DNA of 64,000 nucleotides, from the NCBI RefSeq assembly GCF_014171475.1, contig NZ_CP048817.1:248001-312000 (forward strand), given 5' to 3'. Source of the DNA: Sphingomonas sp. So64.6b. Its GTDB lineage: Bacteria; Pseudomonadota; Alphaproteobacteria; Sphingomonadales; Sphingomonadaceae. Made by a program: the position numbers and the translations under genes. Positions 55,112-63,565 of the stretch are shown here, piece after piece. Under the pieces are notes generated by a model, which worked only from the letters and a program-made list of their open reading frames with translations, was not told where the DNA came from and searched no databases. Within the stretch, counting starts at the first letter, position 1. The number at the start of each line of letters is the position of its first letter.

Positions 55112-56347
55112 ATGCGGGGCAAGACAATCACCAGGAGTCCGGTCGCAACCATCTCGCCCGAGATGCGGCTGGTCGCGGCATGCTGTCGCTGGCCGGCGAC
55201 GCCCGCGCGCGACGCGGCAGTGCGGGCCGCCGCCGGTGACGTGGACTGGCCGCGCTTCCTGAAGCTGGTGGGTCGGCATCGGGTGATCGGCCTGGCTTAT
55301 GCTGGCCTGTCCTCGGCCGGCGTGACCCTGCCCGGGAATGGCGCCCGCTGGCTGATGACTCGCGTTGCGCAGATGGCCGAGCAGAACAGGATCCTGGGGG
55401 CGGAATCGGCGCGCCTGCAATCTCTGCTCGACGCAGCGGGGATCCCGTCACTGCTGGTCAAGGGTGCGCCGCTCGCCGAGCTCGCTTATGGGTCGCTCGC
55501 GATCAAGCACGCCAAGGATATCGACTTGCTGGTACGCCCGGTCGATCTGGCTGCCGCGCTCGCGCTGGTGCGGGGCGATGGCTATGAGCTTTGGCTGCCG
55601 GCCAGGGAATTGACCGAACGCCAGCTTGGCGATGTCATGCGTCACAGCCGCGACATCGCGCTGATCAATCCCGATCGCCACGTGCAGCTCGAACTTCACT
55701 GGGGCCTGACCGACAATCCGCGTATGCTCGCCGGGCTCGGTGCAACGGCCGAGACGCAAGCGGTGACGCTCGGCCAGGGCGGACCCAGCGTGCGCACGCT
55801 CGCGCGCGACGATCTGTTCGCCTATCTCTGCGTCCATGGCGCGGCGCATGGCTGGATCAGGTTGAAATGGCTCGCCGACGTCGCCGCGCTCGCCGCTCAA
55901 CTCCCAGAGGTGGAAATCGAGCGATTGTACCGTGCTTCGGTCGAGCGCGGCGTAGGACATTGCGCGGCACAGGCTCTGCTCCTGTCGCAGGCGCTGCTCG
56001 GCCTGACATTGCCGGCGGCCCTGGCGGATGAACTGGCTGCCAGCCGCCGCGTGCGCAAGCTGGTCGCTGTCGCACTCGACATCATGACCGGGCCGGGCGC
56101 GGAGGCGGAGATTGCCGATCGCCGCTTTGGTCAGGCGCGGCTGATCCGGGCGCGGTTCCTGCTCTCGCGCGACTGGCGCGATCTCGGCGTCAATCTCGTC
56201 ACGCATATGACCGCGTTGGAGGACGTGCTGGCCGTACCGCTGCCATCACGGTTGCATCTCCTCTACCCTGTGTTGCGCGTGCCGCTATGGATTGGGCGGC
56301 GGGCCGGAGTCATCGGCCGCACCAAAAAGGAGGGGAGGGCGGTATGA
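55112..56347 (+). CDS. NTP_transf_5 nucleotidyltransferase family protein
   Basis: A 411-residue protein. The core LLVKGAPLAELAYGSLAIKHAKDIDLLVRPVDLAAAL carries a K-G..D-I-D-L nucleotidyltransferase signature (about residues 120-155). Such proteins recur next to lasso-peptide and related RiPP clusters. It is coupled by ATGA overlap to the DUF6916 gene. The start may be ATG 55163, which fits the family N-terminus better but lacks a ribosome site. Confidence 0.82.
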   Translation: MRGKTITRSPVATISPEMRLVAACCRWPATPARDAAVRAAAGDVDWPRFLKLVGRHRVIGLAYAGLSSAGVTLPGNGARWLMTRVAQMAEQNRILGAESARLQSLLDAAGIPSLLVKGAPLAELAYGSLAIKHAKDIDLLVRPVDLAAALALVRGDGYELWLPARELTERQLGDVMRHSRDIALINPDRHVQLELHWGLTDNPRMLAGLGATAETQAVTLGQGGPSVRTLARDDLFAYLCVHGAAHGWIRLKWLADVAALAAQLPEVEIERLYRASVERGVGHCAAQALLLSQALLGLTLPAALADELAASRRVRKLVAVALDIMTGPGAEAEIADRRFGQARLIRARFLLSRDWRDLGVNLVTHMTALEDVLAVPLPSRLHLLYPVLRVPLWIGRRAGVIGRTKKEGRAV

Positions 56348-56643
56348 CCGAGTTGCTGACCAGCGAGATGTTCACGCCACATATCGGCAGCGCGTTCGCG
56401 GTACGAATGGGCGATCATGCGGATGTGCTGACTCTGGTCGGGGTCGACGAACTGCGGCACCGCGGGCCGGACGTCAGCCGGCCCCCCTTCGCCCTGTCGT
56501 TCGTCGGGGCGAGCACCGAAACGCTGTTCGACCAGCAGATGCTCGCGCTCGATCATCCGGTAATGGGCGTGAACGAGATCATGCTGACACCATGCGGGCG
56601 CGAAGCCGATCGTCGCTTTCGCTATGAAGCGGTGTTCAACTGA
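56344..56643 (+). CDS. DUF6916 family protein
   Basis: A 99-residue protein (LLTSEMFTPHIGSAFAVRM..TLVGVDELRHRG..RPPFALSFVGASTETLFDQQMLALDHPVMGVNEIMLTP) matching DUF6916, a small beta-rich family often encoded near tail-collar-like proteins. It is translationally coupled to the nucleotidyltransferase. Its 3' end overlaps the convergent GNAT by 22 bp. Function unknown. Confidence 0.76.
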   Translation: MTELLTSEMFTPHIGSAFAVRMGDHADVLTLVGVDELRHRGPDVSRPPFALSFVGASTETLFDQQMLALDHPVMGVNEIMLTPCGREADRRFRYEAVFN

Positions 56644-57143
56644 AACACGGCCGCAGCGGGTATCACTCCTTCCGGAAACCATTCCATCAGCCAATAGGGG
56701 CCGCGCTGCTCGATCTCCTGGAATCCCTTGCGGTCGTATAAGCGGCGCGCCGGGTTGAAGCCCTCGACATGGATCGATACGCCACGGCCGAGCGCGGCCG
56801 CTTCGGTCATCACCTGGTCGAGCAAAGCACCGCCGATCCCCTTGCCCGAAACCTCCGGCAGCAGCGAGATGTCGACGATGCGGTGATCGCGCCGTCCGCG
56901 GAACAGATAGAGCCGCCCGACGGCCGCGCCATCGGCCTCGATCACGCTGAATTCGGCGTCGTGATAATGCGTCCGATAATGGCTGCGTTGCATCGAGAAT
57001 TGCTGCTCGAGGAACGTCTGGCGCATCTCCTCGGGCCACCCCATCGCCTCGACCTCGGGCATGCGGATCGCGACATAGAGGCGGCGGAGGAACGGTTCGT
57101 CCTCCGCCCTCTCCGGGCGTAGTGTGAAGTCCGGCGTCGTCAA
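56622..57143 (-). CDS. GNAT family N-acetyltransferase
   Basis: About 173 residues with the GNAT motif A region DISLLPEVSGKGIGGALLDQVMTEAAALGRGVSIHVEGFNPARRLYDRKGF. The TTG start at 57143, 4 bp after the third collar gene's stop, is preferred; an upstream TTG at 57191 inside that gene would add 16 residues. It completes a four-gene minus-strand operon with the tail-collar paralogues. Acceptor unknown. Confidence 0.84.
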   Translation of the reverse strand: MTTPDFTLRPERAEDEPFLRRLYVAIRMPEVEAMGWPEEMRQTFLEQQFSMQRSHYRTHYHDAEFSVIEADGAAVGRLYLFRGRRDHRIVDISLLPEVSGKGIGGALLDQVMTEAAALGRGVSIHVEGFNPARRLYDRKGFQEIEQRGPYWLMEWFPEGVIPAAAVFQLNTAS

Positions 57144-57147
57144 AGGC

Positions 57148-57711
57148 TCAGTTCCGCGACGGGTAGACCCCGTTGATGCAGATACAGACAATCAACGGCA
57201 GATAAGGCTGCCTGTTTTCGTGCGGGCTGGTGCCGCCGGTCACGCCGATCGTCATTGGGCTCATCATCACCGGCTGCGTCAGCGGCGGCTTGGCATAGGC
57301 GGCGCCAGGTGTGCCGGTCGGTGAGACGAGGCGGCTGAGACTGGTGATCCCAGTCGGGACATTTTCAAGTCCGGGCGGCGCAACGCCCGGGCTGCCGACT
57401 ACGGTTTTGTTGTGCACGATGTGATTATGCGACGGCATATCCGACTGGAGCAGAGTGACCGCCTCACTGCCAAATTGTGATCCGACGACGTAGCCGGAAA
57501 GTCCCGGACCCTGACCGGTGCTGATCGGGCCGCGCCCTTGATAATTGGGCAGCGCGAAAGTGGTCGAGCCGTTGCCGCCGTACATCGTGCCGATGATTGA
57601 AAACAGCGCCGAATATTGCTGAAGCGGCAATATGTTGCCGTTGCATTGCAACCAGCCCGAGGGAGCGAAAGTGAAAGCGAAGGCGCGAATCTCGCCGAGA
57701 AAGCCGTCCAT
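57148..57711 (-). CDS. Tail-collar (MdpB-like) protein 1
   Basis: A 187-residue protein with GEIRAFAFTFAPSGWLQCNGNILPLQQYSALFSIIGTMYGGNGSTTFALPNYQGRGPISTGQGPGL, the phage tail collar fold used also in free-standing microcystin-dependent-protein homologues. It ends INGVYPSRN. It is the third of three tandem paralogues and has a divergent middle (HIVHNKTVVGSPGVAPPG). Confidence 0.87.
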   Translation of the reverse strand: MDGFLGEIRAFAFTFAPSGWLQCNGNILPLQQYSALFSIIGTMYGGNGSTTFALPNYQGRGPISTGQGPGLSGYVVGSQFGSEAVTLLQSDMPSHNHIVHNKTVVGSPGVAPPGLENVPTGITSLSRLVSPTGTPGAAYAKPPLTQPVMMSPMTIGVTGGTSPHENRQPYLPLIVCICINGVYPSRN

Positions 57712-57732
57712 GATATTTTCCCCTGTTTGCCG

Positions 57733-58263
57733 TCAGTTGCGGCTGGGATAGATGCCAGCGAGCGAAATAATGTAGGTTGCCGTCAATGTGGGCATCTGGT
57801 TGTTATGTGGCTGGTTCCCGCCGGCCGGCTGCACGACATCGACAGGAAGCGTCACGTCGTTCGGCGTAAGCCCGGTCGGATTGAGATAGAGCAGATCGCC
57901 ATCCGCCGGCTGGGCCAGCGAATTTGCGCTGGGACTGGCCGTGTTTCCGGTCGCCGCCTGGGCGACGAGGCTGTGGGAGTGCGCCGGCATTTGCGTCTGC
58001 AAAAGCGTCACCTGCTCAGTCCCTGCCATTTCGCCGACGAAATGCGGCGACAGCCCAGCGCCCTGGCCCTGACCGATCGGGAAGCGGCCACGCAGGTCGG
58101 GCAAGGCGAACGTGGTCTGGCCATCGCCGCCATAGGTTGTGCCAAGCAGCGAGAATAGTGTGTCGTAGTCCGCGATCGACAACAGCGATCCATCGCAGAG
58201 ATGCCAGTTCGCGGGTGCAAAATACCCGCCGAACAGGCGGATTTCGCCAAGATAAGGAGTCAT
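57733..58263 (-). CDS. Tail-collar (MdpB-like) protein 2
   Basis: A 176-residue paralogue starting MTPYLGEIRLFGGYFAPANWHLCDGSLLSIADYDTLFSLLGTTYGGDGQTTFALPDLRGRFPIGQGQG. It shares LPDLRGR..MPAHSHS and the ending SLAGIYPSRN with the flanking copies. Twenty-one base pairs separate it from the third gene. Tandem triplication points to a heteromeric or mixed trimer surface protein; role outside phage is unknown. Confidence 0.88.
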   Translation of the reverse strand: MTPYLGEIRLFGGYFAPANWHLCDGSLLSIADYDTLFSLLGTTYGGDGQTTFALPDLRGRFPIGQGQGAGLSPHFVGEMAGTEQVTLLQTQMPAHSHSLVAQAATGNTASPSANSLAQPADGDLLYLNPTGLTPNDVTLPVDVVQPAGGNQPHNNQMPTLTATYIISLAGIYPSRN

Positions 58264-58301
58264 TTCTCACATCCTCCAGGAGGGGCCGTGGTCCGACCAA
58301 G

Positions 58302-58844
58302 TCAGTTGCGCGAGGGGAAGATGCCCGATGTCGCGATACAGTAATTGACGGTCAGATAAGGCTGCATGTTGTAATGCGGCAGGCTGCCACCGCTGCTCGA
58401 AATACTCGTTCCGGCAAGCGCGACTGAATTCGTCGTGGTGTTGACGTAGATCAGCTCATCGCTCCCGCCCGCCGGCGTGGTCTGCGCATTGCTCAGATAA
58501 TTTCCTGCCGCGGCCGCGACGTTGCCGTTTGCCCCCGTCGCGATCATCATATGATTGTGCGCCGGGATCTGGCTGGTAACGAGCGTGACGTTCTCGACGC
58601 CGCCCATCGCGCCTTCGGGATAATAGGATCCGCCCGGAAGCTGGCCCATGCCCAGGATAACCCGCCCGCGCAGGTCGGGCAGGGCGAAGGTCTGGACGCC
58701 GTTGCCGCCATAAGTAGTGCCTAGCAAGGCGAACAATGCCTGATTCTGTGCGATGCCCAGGATGGCGCCGTTGCACAGCGCCCAATATTTGGGTGGCCAG
58801 TCCCATGGAAACATACGGATTTCGCCCAAGAAATAATCCGACAT
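58302..58844 (-). CDS. Tail-collar (MdpB-like) protein 3
   Basis: A 180-residue paralogue starting MSDYFLGEIRMFPWDWPPKYWALCNGAILGIAQNQALFALLGTTYGGNGVQTFALPDLRGRVILGMGQ and ending TSGIFPSRN. It is the promoter-proximal gene of the collar-GNAT operon. The start at 58844 is chosen over an upstream extension to 58925 without coding character. The three copies differ mainly in the central Gly/Thr-rich region. Confidence 0.88.
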   Translation of the reverse strand: MSDYFLGEIRMFPWDWPPKYWALCNGAILGIAQNQALFALLGTTYGGNGVQTFALPDLRGRVILGMGQLPGGSYYPEGAMGGVENVTLVTSQIPAHNHMMIATGANGNVAAAAGNYLSNAQTTPAGGSDELIYVNTTTNSVALAGTSISSSGGSLPHYNMQPYLTVNYCIATSGIFPSRN

Positions 58845-59289
58845 AGGCCCTCCCCTACAGGCGCGACTCTTCACACCGACCGAAGGTCGGATCACATGAA
58901 AGCGCGTACCGTGATCAGTAAACAAACAAGGTCGTCGGTAGCCACGTCAATAAAACGGCGGAAAGTCCGCCGCGAGCCGTAGGCAATCCCGACCGGCGAC
59001 ATATAGGCGCATCTAACGATAAGCAGTCAAGTCGATCTCTTCTGCTGCTTTGCGGCATCGGCCGTATTTTTGATCCAAATTGGTTTTTGTTCTTCGCTGT
59101 GCCCTTATCACCAATGAACTCCTCACCGATATAACGGCCTTATGGGCCATTGACCGTGCAGGTAATCGTAGGCCATTGATTGTACGATTCAGAGCCGATC
59201 GATTTGACCGGAGGCGTTTTCTTGGCGCCGTTTTCGAATTGCGTCGTTGCTTGGGTGCGATATAGCCTGCGGCAACATATTTGGGGGTT
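58845..59289. other. Divergent non-coding region between collar operon and lasso genes
   Basis: About 445 bp without a gene. It is somewhat AT-richer (59041-59280) and should hold promoters for both the leftward collar operon and the rightward lasso precursor. No lasso B protein frame was found in either strand. A GGGGG ribosome site ends it before the precursor start. Confidence 0.5.
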
Positions 59290-59463
59290 ATGATGGACGT
59301 GAACATTGAGGCGCCACTTGAGACCGGGGAAGTCGGCGAAATCGATACGCGAAAGCCGTGGCACACGCCGGCCGTGATCGAACCCGCCCGCATCAAGTCG
59401 GACACCAGCTATCTGCCCGGCGCCGCAGGCGACAGCTATACCTTCTCCAACGTCACGAGCTGA
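59290..59463 (+). CDS. Probable lasso peptide precursor
   Basis: A 56-57-residue peptide directly before a lasso-cyclase-like gene. Numbered from the second ATG, 59293, the leader shows W23-x2-P26-x-V28..I34..T38-S39. This matches the Y/W-x2-P-x-L..F..T(-2) layout of lasso leaders with the exact +15 spacing to the -2 Thr. Cleavage after S39 gives a 17-residue core YLPGAAGDSYTFSNVTS, where Asp8 can form an 8-residue ring with Tyr1. A GGGGG ribosome site precedes the start. Product identity is inference. Confidence 0.77.
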   Translation: MMDVNIEAPLETGEVGEIDTRKPWHTPAVIEPARIKSDTSYLPGAAGDSYTFSNVTS

Positions 59464-59491
59464 TCGACCGCCAACATAAGGCGCCGACACG

Positions 59492-61399
59492 ATGGGAGAA
59501 TTTGCGGGCGTCATCCGGTTTGATGACGCCGCTATCGATACTGCAACATGCGAGCGGCTGGGGCGTGGCGTTGCCGGTCAGGTCAGGGCGTCGTTGTGGC
59601 GCGACGGCAGCGTGGCGATCGCCGAACGTCCGGCGTTGCGGGTCGCGTTTCCGGCGCCGGCCCAGCTGGTCGAACTCCCATCCGGCGGGGTGGTTGTCGC
59701 CGACATTCGGCTCGATGATCGTGATGATGCCATTCGGGCGCTCGGGGTCGATCGCGCCCAGTCATCGGACGACATGGCTATTCTCGGCGCGGCCTGCGAG
59801 AAATGGGGCGCGGACACAGCAGCGCGACTCTATGGCGATTTCGCCTTTGCGCTATGGGATGATCGGGCGCGCCGGCTGACCCTGGCGCGCGACGCGCTCG
59901 GCGTCCGCACACTCTATTATTTCACCGACGGGCAATCGATCGTGTTCGCCACGACATTGCGGAAGATGCTCGCATTGCCGCAGGTGCCACGCGATCTCGA
60001 CGATATCGCGGTCGCCAATTACATGACTCACACGCGTGGTGATGTCGAACGCACACTTTATCGCCATATCCGCCGAGTACCGCCCGGCGGGACGGTGGTG
60101 ATCGAGCGTGGTGCGATCCGGGTCGATCGATATTGGACGCCGCAATTGATCGCGTCGGTGCATTATGGTCGCGATCAGGACTATGTCGATGCGGCGCGCG
60201 ACCTGTTTGATCGTGCGGTAGCGAACCGATTGCCGGTAAGTGGCGGTGTCGCCGCGATGCTGTCCGGCGGGCTCGATTCGACCGGCGTCGCGGGGACCGC
60301 CGCGCGCTTGCTCGGCGATCGCCGCATTGCCGCCTACACCCGCGTGCCCGGTGCGGATCACCCCTACGATACGCTCGATGAAGCGACGCTCGCCCGGCAA
60401 TTGGTAGGCAGCTACGGCAATATCGACTGGGCCGTGATCGACGATGATTATCAGATGGCGCGCGATCTCGAACCGGAGCTGGAAGCGTCGATCCTCGGCC
60501 AGCCACGCAATGGCGGTTTCAATCCAAGCTGGTACCGACCGTTGCTCGATGCGGTCGAACAGTCGGGCGCGAACGTGCTGCTCAACGGCGGGATGGGCAA
60601 CATGACCCTCTCTTGGTCCGGAGTGCCGCCCTATGTCGAGAATTTGCGCCGTGGCCGGTTGATCGCCGCTGCTCGCGTGGCGCTCGACACCGCACGCGTC
60701 CAACACCGGTCACTCCATGATGTCATCCGCAAGGACCTGATCCCGGCGGTGGAACCGCGCGGCTTGCGGTTGTGGCGGTGGAAACGCCATGACGGCGGTG
60801 CGCCCGCTATGCTCCGCCATAGCGTCGTAGCGACTGCTTTTCTGGAATCGCTCCATTTCCAGCGTCACGCACGCGCCCTCGATCAGGAACTTCCCTTCGA
60901 GCAGATCGGCGATGTCCGTGCCTGGCGGATGAAGTTCATCCACACGCAGGACGCGCGCGACATCATGGCGGGCTCACGACACTTCTTCTCCTTTGATCAA
61001 CGCGATCCGATGACCGACCGGCGGCTCGCCGAATTCACGCTCGGGGTGCCGGAGGATCAATTCTTCCACAAGGGAGAGGGCCGCTGGCTGGCGCGCCGCG
61101 TGCTGGCCGATCGCGTGCCGCACGCGATTGCCACCGAACAGCGCAAGGGCCGGCAGTGCCCCGAGTGGTATCATATTGCGAGCAAGCGGCGCGACGCGAT
61201 GGCGGCATCGATCGAGCGGATCGAACGATCACCGATCGCCAGCCGGGTGCTCGATATCCCACGCCTGAAGATGCTGCTCGACACATTTCCCAAGGATGCG
61301 GAGGCGGCGATGAGCAGCAGTGCCGAGCACGGCCCGATACTTCAGCGCGGCATTCTGATGGGCAGCTTCCTGCGTTGGCACGAAGGCGGCAACGACTAG
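59492..61399 (+). CDS. Lasso cyclase-type asparagine synthetase homologue
   Basis: A 635-residue protein. The N-terminal glutaminase-like half lacks the catalytic Cys2 (it starts MGEFAGV). The synthetase half has the PP-loop AMLSGGLDSTGVAG at about 255-268. Lasso cyclases (C protein) activate the acceptor Asp/Glu side chain by adenylation and are of this length. It starts 28 bp after the precursor gene. A primary asparagine synthetase is unlikely given the missing Cys and the context. Confidence 0.85.
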   Translation: MGEFAGVIRFDDAAIDTATCERLGRGVAGQVRASLWRDGSVAIAERPALRVAFPAPAQLVELPSGGVVVADIRLDDRDDAIRALGVDRAQSSDDMAILGAACEKWGADTAARLYGDFAFALWDDRARRLTLARDALGVRTLYYFTDGQSIVFATTLRKMLALPQVPRDLDDIAVANYMTHTRGDVERTLYRHIRRVPPGGTVVIERGAIRVDRYWTPQLIASVHYGRDQDYVDAARDLFDRAVANRLPVSGGVAAMLSGGLDSTGVAGTAARLLGDRRIAAYTRVPGADHPYDTLDEATLARQLVGSYGNIDWAVIDDDYQMARDLEPELEASILGQPRNGGFNPSWYRPLLDAVEQSGANVLLNGGMGNMTLSWSGVPPYVENLRRGRLIAAARVALDTARVQHRSLHDVIRKDLIPAVEPRGLRLWRWKRHDGGAPAMLRHSVVATAFLESLHFQRHARALDQELPFEQIGDVRAWRMKFIHTQDARDIMAGSRHFFSFDQRDPMTDRRLAEFTLGVPEDQFFHKGEGRWLARRVLADRVPHAIATEQRKGRQCPEWYHIASKRRDAMAASIERIERSPIASRVLDIPRLKMLLDTFPKDAEAAMSSSAEHGPILQRGILMGSFLRWHEGGND

Positions 61400-61416
61400 C
61401 AGGTCTGTTTAACAGG

Positions 61417-61437
61417 GACGGCACGGCTGGTGCCGTC
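61417..61437. terminator. Hairpin between convergent lasso cyclase and exporter genes
   Basis: GACGGCAC-ggctg-GTGCCGTC, an 8-bp perfect stem, lies in the 47-bp gap between convergent stops. No strong T-tract. A bidirectional terminator is the likely role. Confidence 0.5.
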
Positions 61438-61446
61438 TACCAAGCC

Positions 61447-63150
61447 CTAAGCAGTGACCTGCCCCAGTTCCACCCGGACCACGCGGTCGCATAGCGCCAT
61501 GCTCTCCGCGCGGTGCGAGATCATCACGATCGTCGGGCGCGGTTCGAGCGTCGCGAGCCGCGCAAGCAACGCCGCTTCGCCATCGGCGTCGATCGCGTTG
61601 GCCGCCTCGTCGAGCACCAGCAGCCGAGGATTGCGAAGCAGCGCTCGGGCGAGCGCAATGCGCTGGCGTTCGCCGCCCGACAGCATCGCGCCACGCTCGC
61701 CGATCACAGTTTCCAGCCCGAGTTCCAGCCGCGCGATCAGTTCTTGCGCTCCGGCCAGTTCCAGCGCGCGTGCGATCGCTGCGTCGTCGATCGCCGGATC
61801 GCCCCAATCGAGGTTGCGACGCACCGTGTCGTGGAACAGGAAGCCGTCCTGCGGGACATAGGCCAGGGTCTCGCGCCAGCCCGCGCGCCGGGCATCGTCG
61901 AGCACCACGCCACCGACGATCACCGCGCCGGATTGCGGCACGAGCAGCCCGATCAGCATATCGATTAGCGTCGTCTTGCCGGCACCCGACGGACCACTGA
62001 CACCGACAAAGCTTCCCGGCGCGATCGTCAGACTCGCCTCGCGCACGCCACCGCCGCCCGGGTGGAGAAACACCGCGGAGCGCAGTTCGACCGGTCCAGC
62101 CGGCGGTGCGATCGGCACCGGAACGGGGGCGTCGCTGCGGCCCAGATCCATTTCCAACTGTCGGATCGCCTCGAAGCTCGGCAGGCCGAAAAAGAAATTC
62201 TGCGCAGCGCCCTGGATCTGTTGGGCGGGTCCGCTCATCCGCGCGAAGATCAGCACCAGCGCGATCAATACCGCCGGCGACACATTGGCGGCGACCCCGG
62301 TCAGCACCACCGTTGCGCCGGCGATCGACGACCCGATCGCGAAGCCGGCGCGCGCGCGCGCCTGGCGCCGCTGGAAACTCAATTGCCGGCCGCGCAACTG
62401 AGTCTGGATCGTCTCGAACTCGCCAACGAACCGGTGCTGGCCATTCTGCGCCGCTGCTGCCTTTAATCCGCCGAGCAGTCCCGTCGCGCTGCCCATCAGG
62501 GCCTGACTGTGCTTTACGACATCACTGCCAAGATCGCGCGAGCGGCCGTGTGATGTCAGCACGAACACACCGCCGACCAGCAGCAGCAGGATGACGGCGG
62601 TGGCGAAGCCGGGTGCGAGCCAGATCGCGAGAGCGCCTTGGACGATCAGCAGGACGATCGCGACGGTCCCCTGAATCATGAACTGCGCGCTGCCGCCGAG
62701 CCGCTGCATCTCGGTCCCGAGCAGGTTGGTGATGCGCGAATGACGCAGCGCGACGATTCGGCTCCAGGGCGCGGCGGCGAGCGTGGCCAGCACTTGGTTA
62801 CGCTGCTGTTCGACAAAACCCGTCTGCAATTTGGCCAGGGTCAGGTCGCGTGCATAAAGAAGGCAGGCGCGGATCAGCGCGACACTGACGAACGCGGCGA
62901 GCAACAGCGCCAGTTGTGCCACAGGCGTGGTTGCGCCCGTCGCGGTCAGCGCTTCGCCGATCCTGATCCGCCAGGGATCACCGTTGCGCGGTGAGACGAC
63001 GACGCTGAGGATTGGGATCAGCAACAAGACGCTGACGCCTTCGAGCAGTGCGCCGGTGCCGACCAGCCCAGCGGCGAGCCAGCCGCGCCACCGTGCATAA
63101 CCGGTAAAGGCGCCGGCGAAAGCCGCCGCCGATCGCCACGGGCTGGCCAT
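61447..63150 (-). CDS. Lasso-type ABC exporter (D protein)
   Basis: About 567 residues. An N-terminal six-helix exporter domain (LLEGVSVLLLIPILSVVV, ...) is followed by an ATPase with Walker A GPSGAGKTT, signature LSGGERQR, and Walker B LLVLDEAANAID. It is convergent with the cyclase gene, whereas lasso exporters are commonly co-directional. It would secrete the mature peptide and give self-immunity. The start at 63150 is chosen; an ATG at 63213 adds 21 residues. Confidence 0.8.
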   Translation of the reverse strand: MASPWRSAAAFAGAFTGYARWRGWLAAGLVGTGALLEGVSVLLLIPILSVVVSPRNGDPWRIRIGEALTATGATTPVAQLALLLAAFVSVALIRACLLYARDLTLAKLQTGFVEQQRNQVLATLAAAPWSRIVALRHSRITNLLGTEMQRLGGSAQFMIQGTVAIVLLIVQGALAIWLAPGFATAVILLLLVGGVFVLTSHGRSRDLGSDVVKHSQALMGSATGLLGGLKAAAAQNGQHRFVGEFETIQTQLRGRQLSFQRRQARARAGFAIGSSIAGATVVLTGVAANVSPAVLIALVLIFARMSGPAQQIQGAAQNFFFGLPSFEAIRQLEMDLGRSDAPVPVPIAPPAGPVELRSAVFLHPGGGGVREASLTIAPGSFVGVSGPSGAGKTTLIDMLIGLLVPQSGAVIVGGVVLDDARRAGWRETLAYVPQDGFLFHDTVRRNLDWGDPAIDDAAIARALELAGAQELIARLELGLETVIGERGAMLSGGERQRIALARALLRNPRLLVLDEAANAIDADGEAALLARLATLEPRPTIVMISHRAESMALCDRVVRVELGQVTA

Positions 63151-63565
63151 CAGGCGTGCCCGATTTGCGATGTACGCCGGGTCGGGCCGACCGCGACACG
63201 GCGTTGGCGACATCCTGTGCCGAGCAGGAGCGCCGCTGTCGACGCAAAGGCTTGCGAGGCATCGCCCGCTGGAATATCACTCATTACGGCCCCGTTCCCC
63301 GTCATATGAACGCTGGTATAGAGGCATCACCAGTCAGCGCCAATCATGCGGCGGGATCGCATCTCCTCAACCGTAAATTGTGCGACGCACAAAATAATGT
63401 TTCGTGATTTCCGTTACTTGTCGATTCCATACCGACCGGTACTTGCAAACCGTTCCTGGCCACCGCATTTTCCGTGATTATGCCCTGCCGAGCGCCAAAG
63501 CCGGAGGGTCACTCGTGCGGGTCTCAGGGACCGGTAACGTCACGTTGTTTGGGGAATAAACGGCA
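63151..63565. other. Non-coding gap before the last gene
   Basis: No gene was seen apart from the possible 21-residue extension of the exporter. Frames are short. A lasso B1 or B2 protein (about 80-150 residues) does not occur here. Confidence 0.45.

Noticed and set aside
59013..59405. Minus-strand 130-codon frame checked as a lasso B protein
   Set aside because: It lacks PqqD-like or transglutaminase-like text and overlaps the precursor in antisense.
59492..61399. Housekeeping asparagine synthetase AsnB
   Set aside because: The N-terminal catalytic Cys is missing and the gene is paired with a lasso-like precursor and exporter.
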